Positions 19,383 through 29,639 of a stretch of 64,000 nucleotides of DNA are shown in pieces. The DNA lies in assembly GCF_900078335.1 (NCBI RefSeq), contig NZ_FKBR01000045.1, positions 180,547 through 244,546 on the forward strand, in the 5' to 3' direction. This stretch comes from Bordetella trematum (GTDB taxonomy: Bacteria; Pseudomonadota; Gammaproteobacteria; Burkholderiales; Burkholderiaceae_B). Within the stretch, counting starts at the first letter, position 1. Each line of letters begins with the position of its first letter. The notes below the pieces were generated by a model that saw only the letters and a list, made by a program, of their open reading frames with translations, was not told the origin of the DNA and ran no database searches. A program made the translations under genes and the position numbers.

Positions 19383-20249
19383 TCAGCCCGCGTTCCGCTG
19401 CGAGAGGGCGCGCTCGGCCGCCTCGACGGTGTTGACCAGCAGCATGGCGATGGTCATGGGGCCGACGCCGCCGGGCACCGGCGTGATGGCGCCGGCGACC
19501 TCGGCAGCCGAGGCGAAATCGACGTCGCCGCAGAGCTTGCCGTCTTCGCCGCGGTTGATGCCCACGTCGATGACCACGGCGCCGGGCTTGACCATGTCGC
19601 CGGTGATCATGCGCGGGCGGCCGGTGGCGACCACCAGCACGTCGGCGCGCCGGGTGTGGGCGGCCAGATCGCGGGTCTTGGAATTGCACAGCGTCACGGT
19701 GGCGCCGGCGGCCAGCAGCAGCATGGCCATGGGCTTGCCGACGATGTTGCTGGCGCCCACCACCACGGCTTCGGCGCCGCGCAGCGCCACACCCTGGGCT
19801 TGCAGCATCTTCATGACACCGTAGGGGGTGCAGGGGCGGAACAGCGGCTGGCCGGTCATCAGCAGGCCGGCATTGCTGATATGGAAGCCGTCGACGTCCT
19901 TTTCGGGGGCGATGGCTTCGATCACCTTGTGCGCGTCCAGGTGGCCCGGCAGCGGCAACTGCACCAGGATGCCGTGGATGGACGGATCGCGGTTCAGGGC
20001 GTCGATGCGGGCCAGCAGGTCGGCTTCGCTCAGGTCGGCCGGGTATTGCTCCTTGACCGAATGCAGGCCGGCCTTTTCGCAGGCGGCCACTTTGTTGCGC
20101 ACATAGACCTGGGAGGCGGGGTCTTCACCCACCAGCACCACGGCCAGGCCCGGGCGCACGCCTTGTTCGGTCAGGGCCGCCACGCGCTGGGCGACGTCTT
20201 CGCGGATGCGCTGCGACAGGGCGGCGCCGTCGATGATGCTTGCGGTCAT
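19383..20249 (-). CDS. folD: Bifunctional methylenetetrahydrofolate dehydrogenase / methenyl-THF cyclohydrolase
   Basis: A 288-aa cytoplasmic enzyme that interconverts 5,10-methylene-, methenyl- and 10-formyl-tetrahydrofolate using NADP. The family motifs are clear: [14 protein letters not shown] with the catalytic lysine, [43 protein letters not shown] and [15 protein letters not shown]. Length is standard. Its start overlaps the stop of the response regulator by 4 bases (ATGA), an unusual pairing of one-carbon metabolism with a two-component system. Confidence 0.97.
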   Translation of the reverse strand: MTASIIDGAALSQRIREDVAQRVAALTEQGVRPGLAVVLVGEDPASQVYVRNKVAACEKAGLHSVKEQYPADLSEADLLARIDALNRDPSIHGILVQLPLPGHLDAHKVIEAIAPEKDVDGFHISNAGLLMTGQPLFRPCTPYGVMKMLQAQGVALRGAEAVVVGASNIVGKPMAMLLLAAGATVTLCNSKTRDLAAHTRRADVLVVATGRPRMITGDMVKPGAVVIDVGINRGEDGKLCGDVDFASAAEVAGAITPVPGGVGPMTIAMLLVNTVEAAERALSQRNAG

Positions 20250-20872
20250 GCGTTGGCCTCGGGTTTGGCCAGCGCGACTTTCATGAGGTCGGCTACGGTG
20301 GTCACTTCAAGTTTTTCCATGATGTTGGCGCGGTGCGCCTCGACAGTCTTGATGCTGATGCCCAGGTCGTCGGCGATCTGCTTGTTCAGACGGCCGGCGA
20401 CGATGCGCTCGAGCACCTGTTGCTCGCGCGCGGTCAGGCGCGCCAGCATGGCTTCGTGGTCTTTCTGCGCCTGGTGCTTGGAGACCCGCTGCGCGGCCTG
20501 CTCCAGCATGCGGGCGACGATCTCGCGCAGGTCGGATTCGTTGAAAGGCTTTTCGAGGAAATCGATCGCGCCTTTCTTCATCGTGGACACCGCCATCGGC
20601 ACATCGCCGTGGCCGGTGATGAAGACGATGGGCATGGGCGAATTGCGCGCCAGCAGCTGCTCTTGCAGTTCGAGGCCGCTCATGCCGGGCATGCGCACGT
20701 CGGCGATCAGCACACCCACCTGCGCGGCGTCGTACTCGTCCAGAAAGGATTCGGCGCTGGGAAAGGCGCGGACCCGGTAGCCATTGGCCTCAAGAAGCCA
20801 GCGCAGCGAATCGCGGACGGCCTCGTCATCATCGACAATGTATACCGTGCTCGACAGGTGGGGGGTGTTCAT
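20246..20872 (-). CDS. Two-component response regulator, FixJ/NarL type
   Basis: A 208-aa DNA-binding regulator. The receiver domain begins [19 protein letters not shown], has the phospho-acceptor Asp58 in LIADVRMPG, the switch threonine in FITGHGD and lysine in FLEKPF. The C-terminal LuxR helix-turn-helix reads [43 protein letters not shown]. It overlaps its kinase gene (ATGA at 20869-20872) and folD, so the three are translationally coupled. FixJ-type regulators often respond to redox or oxygen; the signal here is unknown. Confidence 0.95.
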   Translation of the reverse strand: MNTPHLSSTVYIVDDDEAVRDSLRWLLEANGYRVRAFPSAESFLDEYDAAQVGVLIADVRMPGMSGLELQEQLLARNSPMPIVFITGHGDVPMAVSTMKKGAIDFLEKPFNESDLREIVARMLEQAAQRVSKHQAQKDHEAMLARLTAREQQVLERIVAGRLNKQIADDLGISIKTVEAHRANIMEKLEVTTVADLMKVALAKPEANA

Positions 20873-22623
20873 ACGTGCAACTCCTCGGACTGGTCATTCC
20901 GGGCCGGCGTTTCAGGCGCGGCACAGGGCAGGGTAAAGCGGAAGATCGTCCCGCCAGCAGGATTGGATTCGGCCCACAGACGACCGTGGTGAGATTCAAT
21001 AATGGTACGGCAGATGTTCAGCCCCATGCCCAGGCCCTGGGACTTGGTGCTGAAGAAAGGTTCGAACAGACGTTCGGGTTCGGCGATTCCGTGGCCGCGG
21101 TCGTGGACCGCGACCTCGATCTGGGGGCCTTGCAGCGTCACGATGACCTTGAGCTCATCGGATTCGCTGCCTTCCATGGCCTCCAGGCCGTTTTTTAACA
21201 GATTCAGCAGCACCTGCTCGATCAGGATGGGATCGGCCAGCACATCCGGGATGGGCGCCGGCACGGCCGGGTCGATGCGGATGCGGCGTTTGCGCGCGTC
21301 GATCTCGGCGAAACCGATCGCGTTGTCGACGATGCGCGAGATCGGCACGCGCTGGCGGCGCGGCTCGCTGCGTTTCACGAATTCGCGGATGCGGCTGATG
21401 ATCTTGCCGGCCCGCTCGGCCTGCGCGGCAGCCTTCTCCAGCGCCGGCAGCAGCATCTCGGGGTTGGTGCGTCCGGCCTTGACCATGGCGACCGCGCCCA
21501 TGCTGTAGTTGGCGATGGCGGTCAGCGGCTGGTTCAGCTCGTGGGCCAGCGAGGAGGCCATCTCGCCCATGGTGGTCAGGCGGCTGGTGATCTGGATCTT
21601 TTCCTGTTGCACGCGCGAGGCTTCTTCGTGCATGCGGCGTTCGGTGATGTCGCGCGCGACCTGCATGCGCACGCGCCGCCCGTCGGTCCAGGCCAGCATG
21701 CGGTGATGCACTTCGAACCAGCGCTGCACCGAAGGAGCGAAGACCTCGACCGACTCGTCGGTGAAGCGGCCGCGGCGGCCTGCCAGCAATTCGTCGTGGC
21801 CGCCGGTCTGGGCGCCGAACACGCGCCGGTAGGTGCGGTTGGCGAACAGCAGTTCGAGGCCGTCGTGGGTGTCTGCAGTCACCGAGATGGCGTCGTCCAG
21901 CCCTTCGAGCACGGTCATGAAGCGTTCATGCGCGGCCGTCAGGGCCTCGCGGATGCGCTTGGGCTCGGTGATGTCGGTCATGGAGGTCATCCAGCCGATC
22001 TGGGTGCCGTTGGGGTCCAGCAGCGGCGAAACATACATGCGGGCGGTAAAGCGCGAGCCGTCGCGCCGCTGGGCCTCGACTTCGAGACCGCTGGAGGGCG
22101 TCTTGCCGGACATCAGCACGTCGAGCGTGTGCTGGTGCTGGTCGTGGCGGCCGGGCACCCAATAGGGGAAGGGCGGGCTGCGCCCGATCAGGTCCGCCTC
22201 GTTCCAGCCGATCATGCGGCAAAAGGCGGGATTGACGTAGGCGATGCGGCCTTCCATGTCGAGCACCCGCATGCCGGTGGACATGGAGTTCTCCATGGCG
22301 CGGCGAAAACCGGTTTCGGCGATCTGGGCGGCTTCGGCCACCGAGCGGAAACGCGTGTAGCGCCACAGCATCAACAGGCTGATGATGATCACACAGGACA
22401 GCGCCAGCACCACCCACAGCAGGCGCTGCTGGCGCAGCTCCTGGTCGATGGTGACGAACATCACGCTGTCATCGTGGATGCGCTGCAACCAGAAGAACAT
22501 CCCCATCACGCAGATGTAGAGCACCAGCACCAGGGCGGGCGTTACCCAATACAGGCCGCGCCGGCGGGTGCGGGCGTGGGCGTGAAAGGAATTCGGGATA
22601 TTGGACTTGGGGGCGCTGGACAT
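20869..22623 (-). CDS. PAS-domain sensor histidine kinase
   Basis: A 584-aa membrane kinase that phosphorylates the adjacent FixJ-type regulator. Two membrane helices flank a short periplasmic loop near the N-terminus (WVTPALVLVLYICVMGMFFW and LLWVVLALSCVIIISLLMLW). A first PAS domain follows (NSMSTGMRVLDMEGRIAYVNPAFCRMIGW), then a second with GLDDAISVTADTHDG. The phospho-acceptor is His361 in SSLAHELNQPLTAIANYS, and the ATPase domain has LLNLLKNGLEAM and GLGMGLNICRTIIESHHG. ATG 22623 is chosen; longer in-frame readings upstream look non-coding. The short periplasmic loop suggests cytoplasmic PAS sensing. Confidence 0.92.
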   Translation of the reverse strand: MSSAPKSNIPNSFHAHARTRRRGLYWVTPALVLVLYICVMGMFFWLQRIHDDSVMFVTIDQELRQQRLLWVVLALSCVIIISLLMLWRYTRFRSVAEAAQIAETGFRRAMENSMSTGMRVLDMEGRIAYVNPAFCRMIGWNEADLIGRSPPFPYWVPGRHDQHQHTLDVLMSGKTPSSGLEVEAQRRDGSRFTARMYVSPLLDPNGTQIGWMTSMTDITEPKRIREALTAAHERFMTVLEGLDDAISVTADTHDGLELLFANRTYRRVFGAQTGGHDELLAGRRGRFTDESVEVFAPSVQRWFEVHHRMLAWTDGRRVRMQVARDITERRMHEEASRVQQEKIQITSRLTTMGEMASSLAHELNQPLTAIANYSMGAVAMVKAGRTNPEMLLPALEKAAAQAERAGKIISRIREFVKRSEPRRQRVPISRIVDNAIGFAEIDARKRRIRIDPAVPAPIPDVLADPILIEQVLLNLLKNGLEAMEGSESDELKVIVTLQGPQIEVAVHDRGHGIAEPERLFEPFFSTKSQGLGMGLNICRTIIESHHGRLWAESNPAGGTIFRFTLPCAAPETPARNDQSEELHV

Positions 22624-23225
22624 GGACAGGAGGGCCGTTAGGCTGCGTATTTTACGGGGTAATGGGCAGCGGTGGGCCGGCGCGCCGGGCCGCAGGCGGC
22701 GTGGCAGCGTGTAAATCCCTGTTTTTTTCCCTGACAGAGGCGGGTTTGAGCGCCTGCGGCTGAGGATTTCATCGATCTTTTTGTTGTGCGGTGCACCATA
22801 TATGCTGCCGGGAGGATGCGGGGAACCCGGTTCCAGGCCGGCGGAGCGCCGGAGAATACGGGTAATGATGGGTTGGCGTCCTACGATGTTGCACTGCTCT
22901 GACGGCGCGGGGCGCCAGGATGCTGATGCCGTGCCGCCTGCCGGCCGGCAGCACGCCGGTGCTTGCGCTGCCGTTGTCACGGGCCTGGCCCGGGTGCCGC
23001 ATGGCGGCCGGGCAGCCCGGGGCCGGTGGCTTGCGCAGGGGGCGCAGCGGGTCCCGGAGGGGGAAATCCGCGCTGTCGCACGCCAGGCCGGCGGGGTCTG
23101 CCCGGCAGACTTGGCGGGGGAGCCTCTCTATGAGATGCTGGGCCGGACCCCCTGCGGCGCGCCGGGATGAGGACCGCCGGAAGGCCGCAGGCGAGGGCAG
23201 AAATGTCTTTCAGGAATCCGTCAGT

Positions 23226-23262
23226 ATTTCATATTATGAAATTCCGTACCGCAACATGAAAT
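23226..23262 (+). promoter_or_regulatory. operator-like palindrome plus repeated half-site upstream of aceE
   Basis: ATTTCAT (23226-23232), spacer ATT, ATGAAAT (23236-23242): a perfect 17-bp palindrome. The half-site ATGAAAT recurs exactly 20 bases downstream (23256-23262), two helical turns, ending 6 bases before the -35 box. This is a plausible binding array for a regulator of pyruvate dehydrogenase synthesis; which one cannot be told. Confidence 0.6.
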
Positions 23263-23267
23263 TTATC

Positions 23268-23297
23268 TTGCGACAGGCTAAGCTAGCTACTTAGAAT
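23268..23297 (+). promoter_or_regulatory. sigma-70 promoter of the aceE-aceF-lpd operon
   Basis: TTGCGA (23268-23273), an 18-bp spacer and TAGAAT (23292-23297). The -10 matches TATAAT at five of six positions and the -35 at four of six. Predicted start near 23304 gives a leader of about 110 nt. Confidence 0.6.
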
Positions 23298-23357
23298 GCG
23301 CGCAAACGTGCCTGGCGTCCCTTTTTTGGCGGGGCGGCCGCGTGCATCCCTTTCTGT

Positions 23358-23382
23358 ACCCCGCGTGTTACCCATGCGGGGT
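23358..23382 (+). promoter_or_regulatory. hairpin in the aceE leader
   Basis: ACCCCGC (23358-23364) and GCGGGGT (23376-23382) form a 7-bp stem with an 11-base loop, ending about 20 bases before the AGGAG ribosome site. No U-tract follows. It may stabilise the transcript or tune translation. Confidence 0.4.
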
Positions 23383-23414
23383 GTGGTTCAGAAAACCCCA
23401 TCAGGAGACACACG

Positions 23415-26120
23415 ATGTCCTCTCTCGCTCAGGTAGGCAGCCTCGCGGCAGCCAATGATGAAGACACCCTAGAGACCCAGGAGTGGTTGGAAGCCCTGGC
23501 GGCCGTACTCGATCGCGAAGGCCCGCAGCGCGCTCACTACTTGCTGGAGCGCCTGATCGATGAGGCTCGCCGCTCGGGTGCCCACATCCCGTTTTCGCCC
23601 AATACCGCCTATGTGAACACCATCCCCCCGGGGCTGGAGCCGCGTCACCCGGGCAACCTGGAGCTGGAAGCCCGTATTCGTTCCTATGTGCGCTGGAACG
23701 CCATGGCCATGGTGGTCAAGGCCAACCGCCACAACCCGCCGGACGGCGGCGACCTGGGCGGCCACATCGCCTCCTTTGCGTCGCTGGCGACCATGATCGG
23801 TTGCGGCCAGAACCATTTCTGGCACGCCGAATCCGAAGAGCATGGCGGTGATCTGGTCTATTTCCAGGGCCATACCTCGCCGGGCATGTACGCCCGCGCC
23901 TTCCTGGAAAACCGCCTCACCGAAGAGCAGCTGGATCACTTCCGCCAGGAAGTCGACGGCAAGGGCCTGTCTTCCTATCCGCACCCCAAGCTGATGCCGG
24001 ATTTCTGGCAGTTCCCGACGGTGTCGATGGGGCTTGGCCCCCTGATGGCAATCTATCAGGCCCGTTTCCTGAAGTACCTGCATGCCCGTGGCATTGCCGA
24101 CACCAGCCACCGCAAGGTCTGGGTGTTCTGCGGCGACGGCGAAATGGACGAGCCCGAATCGCTGGGCGCGATCTCCCTGGCCGCGCGCGAAAAGCTCGAC
24201 AACCTGATCTTCGTCGTCAACTGCAACCTGCAGCGGCTGGACGGCCCGGTGCGCGGCAACGGCAAGATCATCCAGGAACTGGAAGGCGACTTCCGCGGCT
24301 CGGGCTGGAACGTCATCAAGCTGATCTGGGGCGGCTACTGGGATCCGCTGCTGGCCCACGACAAGGAAGGCATCCTGCGCCGGATCATGGAAGAGACGGT
24401 CGATGGCGAGTACCAGGCGTACAAGGCCAACGACGGCAAGTTCGTGCGCGAGCATTTCTTTGGCAAGCACCCCAAGCTGCTGGAAGCCGTGGCCCGCATG
24501 AGCGACGAGGACATCTGGCGCCTGAACCGCGGCGGCCATGACCCGCACAAGGTCTACGCGGCCTTTGACGCGGCCACCAAGCACACCGGCCAGCCGACCG
24601 TGATTCTGGCCAAGACCATCAAGGGCTATGGCATGGGCCAGGTGGGTCAGGCCAAGAACCCGACCCACCAGCAGAAAAAGCTGGAACTGGATTCGATCCG
24701 CGAGTTCCGCGACCGTTTCGGTCTGCCCATCCCGGATGACCAGCTCGAAGCGCTGCCGTACTTCAAGCCGGCTGACGATTCGCCGGAAATGCAGTATCTC
24801 CACGAACGCCGCAAGGCCCTGGGCGGCTACCTGCCCAAGCGTCGCGAGAAGGCCGACGAGCACCTGACGGTGCCGGCGCTGGAGGCTTTCAAGGCCGTGC
24901 TGGAGCCCACTGCCGAAGGCCGTGAGATCTCGACCACCCAGGCTTTCGTGCGCGTGCTCAACCAGGTGCTGCGCGACAAGCAGGTCGGTCCGCGCGTGGT
25001 GCCCATCCTGGCCGACGAATCGCGCACCTTCGGTATGGAAGGCCTGTTCCGCCAGATCGGCATCTATGCGCCGGAAGGCCAGAAGTACGTGCCGGTCGAC
25101 AAGGACCAGGTCATGTACTACAAGGAGACGGCCGACGGTCAGCTGCTGCAGGAAGGCATCAACGAGGCCGGCGCCATGAGCTCCTGGATTGCCGCGGCGA
25201 CCTCGTACTCGACCAACAACCGCATCATGGTGCCGTTCTACATCTATTACTCGATGTTCGGTTTCCAGCGCGTGGGCGACCTGGCCTGGGCCGCCGGCGA
25301 CATGCAGGCGCGCGGCTTCTTGCTGGGCGGCACGGCCGGGCGCACCACGCTCAATGGCGAAGGCCTGCAGCACGAGGACGGCCACAGCCACATCCTGGCC
25401 TCGACCATCCCCAACTGCGTCTCCTATGACCCGACGTTCGCCCACGAGCTGGCTGTCATCATCCAGCACGGCATGAAGCGCATGGTCGAAGACCAGGAGA
25501 ATGTGTACTACTACCTGACCCTGATGAATGAAAACTACGCCCAGCCGGGACTCAAGGCGGGCGACGAGGAAGGCATCATCAAGGGCATGTACAAGCTGCA
25601 GTCCAAGGGCAAGGGCAAGCTGCGCGTGCAACTGATGGGCTCGGGCACCATCCTGCGCGAAGTCATGGCCGCCCAGGATCTGCTGCAGGACGACTGGGGC
25701 GTGGCCTCCGACATCTGGAGCGTGACCAGCTTCACCGAGCTGCGCCGCAACGGCCTGGATGCCGAACGCTTCAACATGCTGCATCCGGATGGCGACAACC
25801 AGGTGCCCTACGTGACCGAGCAGCTGGCCGGCACCGAGGGCCCGATCATCGCCTCGACCGACTACATGAAGCTGTTTGCCGACCAGATCCGCCCCTTCAT
25901 TCCCAAGGGCCGCGAGTACAAGGTGCTGGGCACCGACGGCTTCGGCCGCTCGGACTTCCGCTACAAGCTGCGCGAGCACTTCGAGGTGGATCGCCACTTC
26001 GTGGTCGTCGCCGCCCTCAAGGCCCTGGCCGATGAAGGCAAGGTGCCGGCCGCCAAGGTGGCCGAGGCGATCAAGAAGTACGGCATCAACCCCAACAAAG
26101 CCAACCCCCAATACGCCTGA
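23415..26120 (+). CDS. aceE: Pyruvate dehydrogenase E1 component
   Basis: A 901-aa homodimeric-type E1 that decarboxylates pyruvate on thiamine diphosphate and acetylates the E2 lipoyl groups. Conserved E1 features include [24 protein letters not shown] sequence near the start, [14 protein letters not shown], and [19 protein letters not shown] [15 protein letters not shown]. The thiamine-binding motif is [19 protein letters not shown] to [14 protein letters not shown], followed by the transketolase-like half with [15 protein letters not shown] and [23 protein letters not shown] in pieces. The AGGAG site is 8 bases before the ATG. It is first of a three-gene operon. Confidence 0.97.
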   Translation: MSSLAQVGSLAAANDEDTLETQEWLEALAAVLDREGPQRAHYLLERLIDEARRSGAHIPFSPNTAYVNTIPPGLEPRHPGNLELEARIRSYVRWNAMAMVVKANRHNPPDGGDLGGHIASFASLATMIGCGQNHFWHAESEEHGGDLVYFQGHTSPGMYARAFLENRLTEEQLDHFRQEVDGKGLSSYPHPKLMPDFWQFPTVSMGLGPLMAIYQARFLKYLHARGIADTSHRKVWVFCGDGEMDEPESLGAISLAAREKLDNLIFVVNCNLQRLDGPVRGNGKIIQELEGDFRGSGWNVIKLIWGGYWDPLLAHDKEGILRRIMEETVDGEYQAYKANDGKFVREHFFGKHPKLLEAVARMSDEDIWRLNRGGHDPHKVYAAFDAATKHTGQPTVILAKTIKGYGMGQVGQAKNPTHQQKKLELDSIREFRDRFGLPIPDDQLEALPYFKPADDSPEMQYLHERRKALGGYLPKRREKADEHLTVPALEAFKAVLEPTAEGREISTTQAFVRVLNQVLRDKQVGPRVVPILADESRTFGMEGLFRQIGIYAPEGQKYVPVDKDQVMYYKETADGQLLQEGINEAGAMSSWIAAATSYSTNNRIMVPFYIYYSMFGFQRVGDLAWAAGDMQARGFLLGGTAGRTTLNGEGLQHEDGHSHILASTIPNCVSYDPTFAHELAVIIQHGMKRMVEDQENVYYYLTLMNENYAQPGLKAGDEEGIIKGMYKLQSKGKGKLRVQLMGSGTILREVMAAQDLLQDDWGVASDIWSVTSFTELRRNGLDAERFNMLHPDGDNQVPYVTEQLAGTEGPIIASTDYMKLFADQIRPFIPKGREYKVLGTDGFGRSDFRYKLREHFEVDRHFVVVAALKALADEGKVPAAKVAEAIKKYGINPNKANPQYA

Positions 26121-26131
26121 GGGCCGCAGAC

Positions 26132-27796
26132 ATGAGCAAAACCGTGGAAATCAAGGTGCCGGACATCGGTGACTTCAAGGAAGTGGAAGTCATCGAGGTG
26201 CTGGTGGCCCCGGGTGACACCATCGCCGCCGAGCAGAGCCTGATCACCGTCGAGTCCGACAAGGCTTCGATGGAAATCCCGTCTTCCGAGAGCGGCGTGG
26301 TCAAGGCCGTGCGCGTGAAGGTGGGCGACAAGATTGCCGAAGGCGGCGTGATCCTGGAAGTCGAAGTCGAGGCAGGGGGCGCGGCCGCCGAGGCGCCCGC
26401 TGCTGCGCCGGCCGCCACGCCGGCTGCGGCACCGGCCGCCACGCAGGCTCCGGCGCCGGCTGCCGCGCCGGCGGCCTCCAGCGGGCCGGTCGAGATCGCC
26501 GTGCCGGACATCGGTGATTTCAAGGAAGTGGAAGTCATCGAGGTGCTGGTGGCGGTGGGCGATACCGTCGCCGCCGAGCAGAGCTTGATCACCGTCGAGT
26601 CCGACAAGGCCTCGATGGAAATCCCGTCCTCGGCCGGCGGCGTGGTCAAGGAAGTGAAGGTCAAGGTGGGCGACAAGGTTGCCAAGGGCAGCGTGATCGT
26701 GGTTGTCGAAGGGCAGGCCGGCGCCGCCGCGCCGCAGGCTCAGGCTCAGGCTCAGGCTCAGGCCCCCGCCCCGGCTGCGGCTGCCGCCCAGCCGGCGGCC
26801 GCGCGCAGCGAGGCCGCCACCTCCACGCCGGTGCAACGCCCGTCGCCGACCCAGGCCTTGCAGGATGAGGGCCTCAAGCCCGGCCAACTGCCCCATGCCT
26901 CGCCCTCGGTGCGCAAGTTCGCCCGCGAGCTGGGTGTGAACCTTTCGCGCGTGACCGGCTCCGGGCCCAAGAACCGCATCCTGGTCGAGGACGTGCGCGC
27001 CTTCGTCAAGAACGCCCTGGCCGCGCCGGCTGCCGCGGCGGGCGGCGCGGCCGATGGCGCCGCGCTGGGCCTGCTGCCCTGGCCCAAGGTGGACTTCGCC
27101 AAGTTCGGCCCGGTCGATCCCAAGCCGCTGTCGCGCATCAAGAAGATCTCGGGCGCCAACCTGCATCGCAACTGGGTCATGATCCCGCACGTCACCAACA
27201 ATGACGTGGCCGACATCACCGACCTGGAAGCGCTGCGCGTGCAGCTCAACAAAGAGAACGAGAAATCCGGCGTCAAGGTCACCATGCTGGCCTTCCTGAT
27301 CAAGGCCGTGGTGGCCGCGCTCAAGAAGTTCCCGGAATTCAATGCCTCGCTGGATGGCGATACGCTGGTGCTCAAGCAGTACTACCACATCGGCTTTGCC
27401 GCCGATACGCCCAACGGGCTGGTGGTGCCGGTGGTGCGCGACGCCGACAAGAAGGGCATCATCGAACTGGCGCGCGAGACTTCCGAACTGGCCAAGAAGG
27501 CCCGCGAGGGCAAGATCTCGCCGGCCGACATGCAGGGCGGCTGCTTCTCGATCTCGTCGCTGGGCGGCATCGGCGGCACGCACTTCACGCCCATCATCAA
27601 CGCCCCTGAAGTGGCCATCCTGGGCGTGTCGCGCTCGGCCCATCAGCCGGTGTGGGATGGCAAGCAGTTCCAGCCGCGCCTGATCCTGCCGCTGTCGCTG
27701 TCCTATGACCACCGCGTCATCGACGGCGCCGCTGCGGCGCGCTTCAACGCCTACCTCGGCCAGTTGCTGGCTGACTTCCGCCGTATCGCGCTGTAA
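26132..27796 (+). CDS. aceF: Dihydrolipoamide acetyltransferase (pyruvate dehydrogenase E2) with two lipoyl domains
   Basis: A 554-aa core protein that carries acetyl groups on swinging lipoyl arms and transfers them to CoA. Lipoyl domain 1 is at about residues 2-77 (attachment Lys44 in [10 protein letters not shown]), and domain 2 at about 121-193 (Lys159). They are joined by Ala/Pro-rich linkers, one encoded by a CAGGCT hexamer repeat. A peripheral subunit-binding domain ([27 protein letters not shown]) precedes the catalytic domain with active-site His527 in SYDHRVIDG. It lies 11 bases after aceE. Confidence 0.97.
   Translation: MSKTVEIKVPDIGDFKEVEVIEVLVAPGDTIAAEQSLITVESDKASMEIPSSESGVVKAVRVKVGDKIAEGGVILEVEVEAGGAAAEAPAAAPAATPAAAPAATQAPAPAAAPAASSGPVEIAVPDIGDFKEVEVIEVLVAVGDTVAAEQSLITVESDKASMEIPSSAGGVVKEVKVKVGDKVAKGSVIVVVEGQAGAAAPQAQAQAQAQAPAPAAAAAQPAAARSEAATSTPVQRPSPTQALQDEGLKPGQLPHASPSVRKFARELGVNLSRVTGSGPKNRILVEDVRAFVKNALAAPAAAAGGAADGAALGLLPWPKVDFAKFGPVDPKPLSRIKKISGANLHRNWVMIPHVTNNDVADITDLEALRVQLNKENEKSGVKVTMLAFLIKAVVAALKKFPEFNASLDGDTLVLKQYYHIGFAADTPNGLVVPVVRDADKKGIIELARETSELAKKAREGKISPADMQGGCFSISSLGGIGGTHFTPIINAPEVAILGVSRSAHQPVWDGKQFQPRLILPLSLSYDHRVIDGAAAARFNAYLGQLLADFRRIAL
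26735..26764 (+). repeat. CAGGCT hexanucleotide tandem repeat in aceF
   Basis: Four perfect CAGGCT units (26735-26758) and a fifth ending CAGGCC. It encodes alternating Gln-Ala in the flexible linker after lipoyl domain 2. Unit gain or loss would stay in frame. Confidence 0.85.
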
Positions 27797-27811
27797 GCGC
27801 CGGGAGACACG

Positions 27812-29578
27812 ATGAGCAATCTCAAGCAAATCAAGGTGCCGGACATCGGTGACTTCAAGGAAGTGGAAGTCATCGAGGTGCTGGTGGCCGTGGGCGACAC
27901 CATCGCCGCCGAGCAAAGCCTGATCACCGTCGAGTCCGACAAGGCATCGATGGAGATTCCCGCCTCCGAAGGCGGCGTGGTCAAGGCGGTGAACGTCAAG
28001 GTGGGCGACAAGGTCGCCGAGGGTTCGGTGATCGTCGAGGTCGAGGCGGCTGCCGGCGCGCCGGCGGCGCAGGCCGCCCCTGCGGCGCCCGCCAAGCCTG
28101 CCGCCCCGGCAGCTGCGGCCGCGCCGGCCGCAGCCCCTGCTGCGGCCTCCTATGGCGGCACGGCCGACCTGGAGTGCGACGTGCTGGTCCTGGGCGCCGG
28201 CCCCGGCGGTTATTCGGCCGCCTTCCGGGCCGCCGATCTGGGCCTGTCGACCGTGCTGGTCGAGCGCTACGCCACCCTGGGCGGCGTATGCCTGAACGTG
28301 GGCTGCATTCCGTCCAAGGCGCTGCTGCACAATGCCGCCGTGATCGACGAGGCGCGTGCGCTGGCCGCGCACGGCATCAGCTTCGGCGAGCCGAAGATCG
28401 ACCTGGACAAGCTGCGCGGCTACAAGGACAGCGTGGTTGCCAAGCTGACCGGCGGGCTGGCCGGCATGGCGCGTGCGCGCAAGGTCACGGTGGTGACGGG
28501 CTTGGGCGAGTTTGCCGACCCGCATCATCTGTCGGTCAAGACGCCGGAGGGCAAGACCCAGACCATCCGCTTCAAGCAGGCCATCATCGCGGCGGGCAGC
28601 CAGTCGGTGAAGCTGCCGTTCCTGCCCGACGACGAGCGTATCGTCGACTCGACCGGTGCGCTGCAGTTGCGCAGCATCCCCAAGAAGATGCTGATCATCG
28701 GCGGCGGCATCATCGGCCTGGAAATGGGCACGGTGTACTCCACCCTGGGCGCACGCCTGGATGTGGTGGAAATGCTCGATGGCCTGATGCAGGGCGCCGA
28801 CCGCGATCTGGTCAAGGTGTGGCAGAAGATGAATGCCGGCCGCTTTGACAACATCATGCTCAAGACCAAGACGGTGGGCGCCGAGGCTCGCGCCGATGGC
28901 ATCTACGTCAGCTTCGAGGGCGAGGGCGCGCCCAAGGAGCCGCAGCGCTACGATCTGGTGCTGCAGGCCGTGGGGCGCAGCCCCAATGGCAAGAAGATCG
29001 GCGCCGACAAGGCCGGCATCGCCGTCACCGAGCGAGGCTTCATCGAAGTCGATGCGCAGATGCGTACCAATGTGCCGCACATCTTCGCCATCGGCGACAT
29101 CGTCGGCCAGCCCATGCTGGCCCACAAGGCGGTGCACGAGGGCCATGTGGCTGCCGAAGTGGCGGCCGGCCAGAAGTCCTTCTTCGATGCCCGTGTCATT
29201 CCGTCGGTGGCTTACACCGATCCGGAAGTGGCCTGGGTCGGCCTGACCGAAGACGAAGCCAGGAAGCAGGGCGTCAAGATCGAGAAGGGCCTGTTCCCCT
29301 GGGCCGCCTCGGGCCGCGCCATCGCCAACGGCCGCGACGAAGGCTTCACCAAGCTGCTGTTCGACGCCGAGACCCACCGCATCGTGGGCGGCGGCATCGT
29401 GGGCACGCATGCGGGCGACCTCATCAGCGAGATCGCCCTGGCGATCGAGATGGGCGCCGACATGGTGGATATCGGCAAGACCATCCACCCGCACCCGACC
29501 CTGGGCGAGTCCGTCGGCATGGCCGCCGAGGTCGCCGAGGGCGTGTGCACGGACCTGCCGCCGCAGCGCAAGAAGTAA
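27812..29578 (+). CDS. lpdA: Dihydrolipoamide dehydrogenase (E3) with N-terminal lipoyl domain
   Basis: A 588-aa FAD enzyme that reoxidises the E2 dihydrolipoyl groups with NAD. Residues 2-76 are an extra lipoyl domain (Lys44 in [10 protein letters not shown]) nearly identical to those of aceF, then an Ala/Pro linker. The flavoprotein part has the FAD motif [12 protein letters not shown], the redox disulfide Cys160/Cys165 in [16 protein letters not shown], an NAD-binding [11 protein letters not shown] and the C-terminal His-Glu pair in HPHPTLGES. Lipoyl-fused E3s occur in several betaproteobacteria and Neisseria. It is last in the operon, 15 bases after aceF. Confidence 0.96.
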   Translation: MSNLKQIKVPDIGDFKEVEVIEVLVAVGDTIAAEQSLITVESDKASMEIPASEGGVVKAVNVKVGDKVAEGSVIVEVEAAAGAPAAQAAPAAPAKPAAPAAAAAPAAAPAAASYGGTADLECDVLVLGAGPGGYSAAFRAADLGLSTVLVERYATLGGVCLNVGCIPSKALLHNAAVIDEARALAAHGISFGEPKIDLDKLRGYKDSVVAKLTGGLAGMARARKVTVVTGLGEFADPHHLSVKTPEGKTQTIRFKQAIIAAGSQSVKLPFLPDDERIVDSTGALQLRSIPKKMLIIGGGIIGLEMGTVYSTLGARLDVVEMLDGLMQGADRDLVKVWQKMNAGRFDNIMLKTKTVGAEARADGIYVSFEGEGAPKEPQRYDLVLQAVGRSPNGKKIGADKAGIAVTERGFIEVDAQMRTNVPHIFAIGDIVGQPMLAHKAVHEGHVAAEVAAGQKSFFDARVIPSVAYTDPEVAWVGLTEDEARKQGVKIEKGLFPWAASGRAIANGRDEGFTKLLFDAETHRIVGGGIVGTHAGDLISEIALAIEMGADMVDIGKTIHPHPTLGESVGMAAEVAEGVCTDLPPQRKK

Positions 29579-29596
29579 ACCGGTATCCGTATCGGC

Positions 29597-29632
29597 AACG
29601 ACAAAGCCGCCCCTTGGGGCGGCTTTGTCGTT
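29597..29632. terminator. strong terminator after lpdA
   Basis: A perfect 17-bp inverted repeat (29597-29613 with 29616-29632; core AAAGCCGCCCC/GGGGCGGCTTT) with a two-base centre, 18 bases after the lpdA stop. The A-rich left arm and T-rich right arm make it work in both directions, so it also serves the convergent methyltransferase gene. Confidence 0.85.
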
Positions 29633-29639
29633 ACTGCGC

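Larger units (their letters stand above)
22624..23414. other. 791-bp intergenic region between the kinase gene and aceE
   Basis: No convincing gene is present. Two rightward open frames inside it (22781-23170 and 22920-23294) lack recognisable motifs and ribosome sites. The left part is GC-rich and must hold the leftward kinase promoter, which I could not pick out. The right 200 bases hold the aceE promoter, a palindromic element and a leader hairpin, listed separately. Confidence 0.7.

Noticed and set aside
22781..23294. Two overlapping rightward open frames (129 and 124 codons) in the kinase-aceE gap
   Set aside because: No recognisable domain, biased composition, poor ribosome sites, and the second runs through the aceE promoter region.
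26735..26764. A CRISPR-like repeat
   Set aside because: Perfect tandem hexamers without spacers, inside a coding linker.
25961..29494. A 1177-codon minus-strand open frame opposite aceF and lpdA
   Set aside because: Antisense shadow with repetitive His/Asp/Gly composition caused by the lipoyl repeats; the sense genes have complete catalytic motifs.
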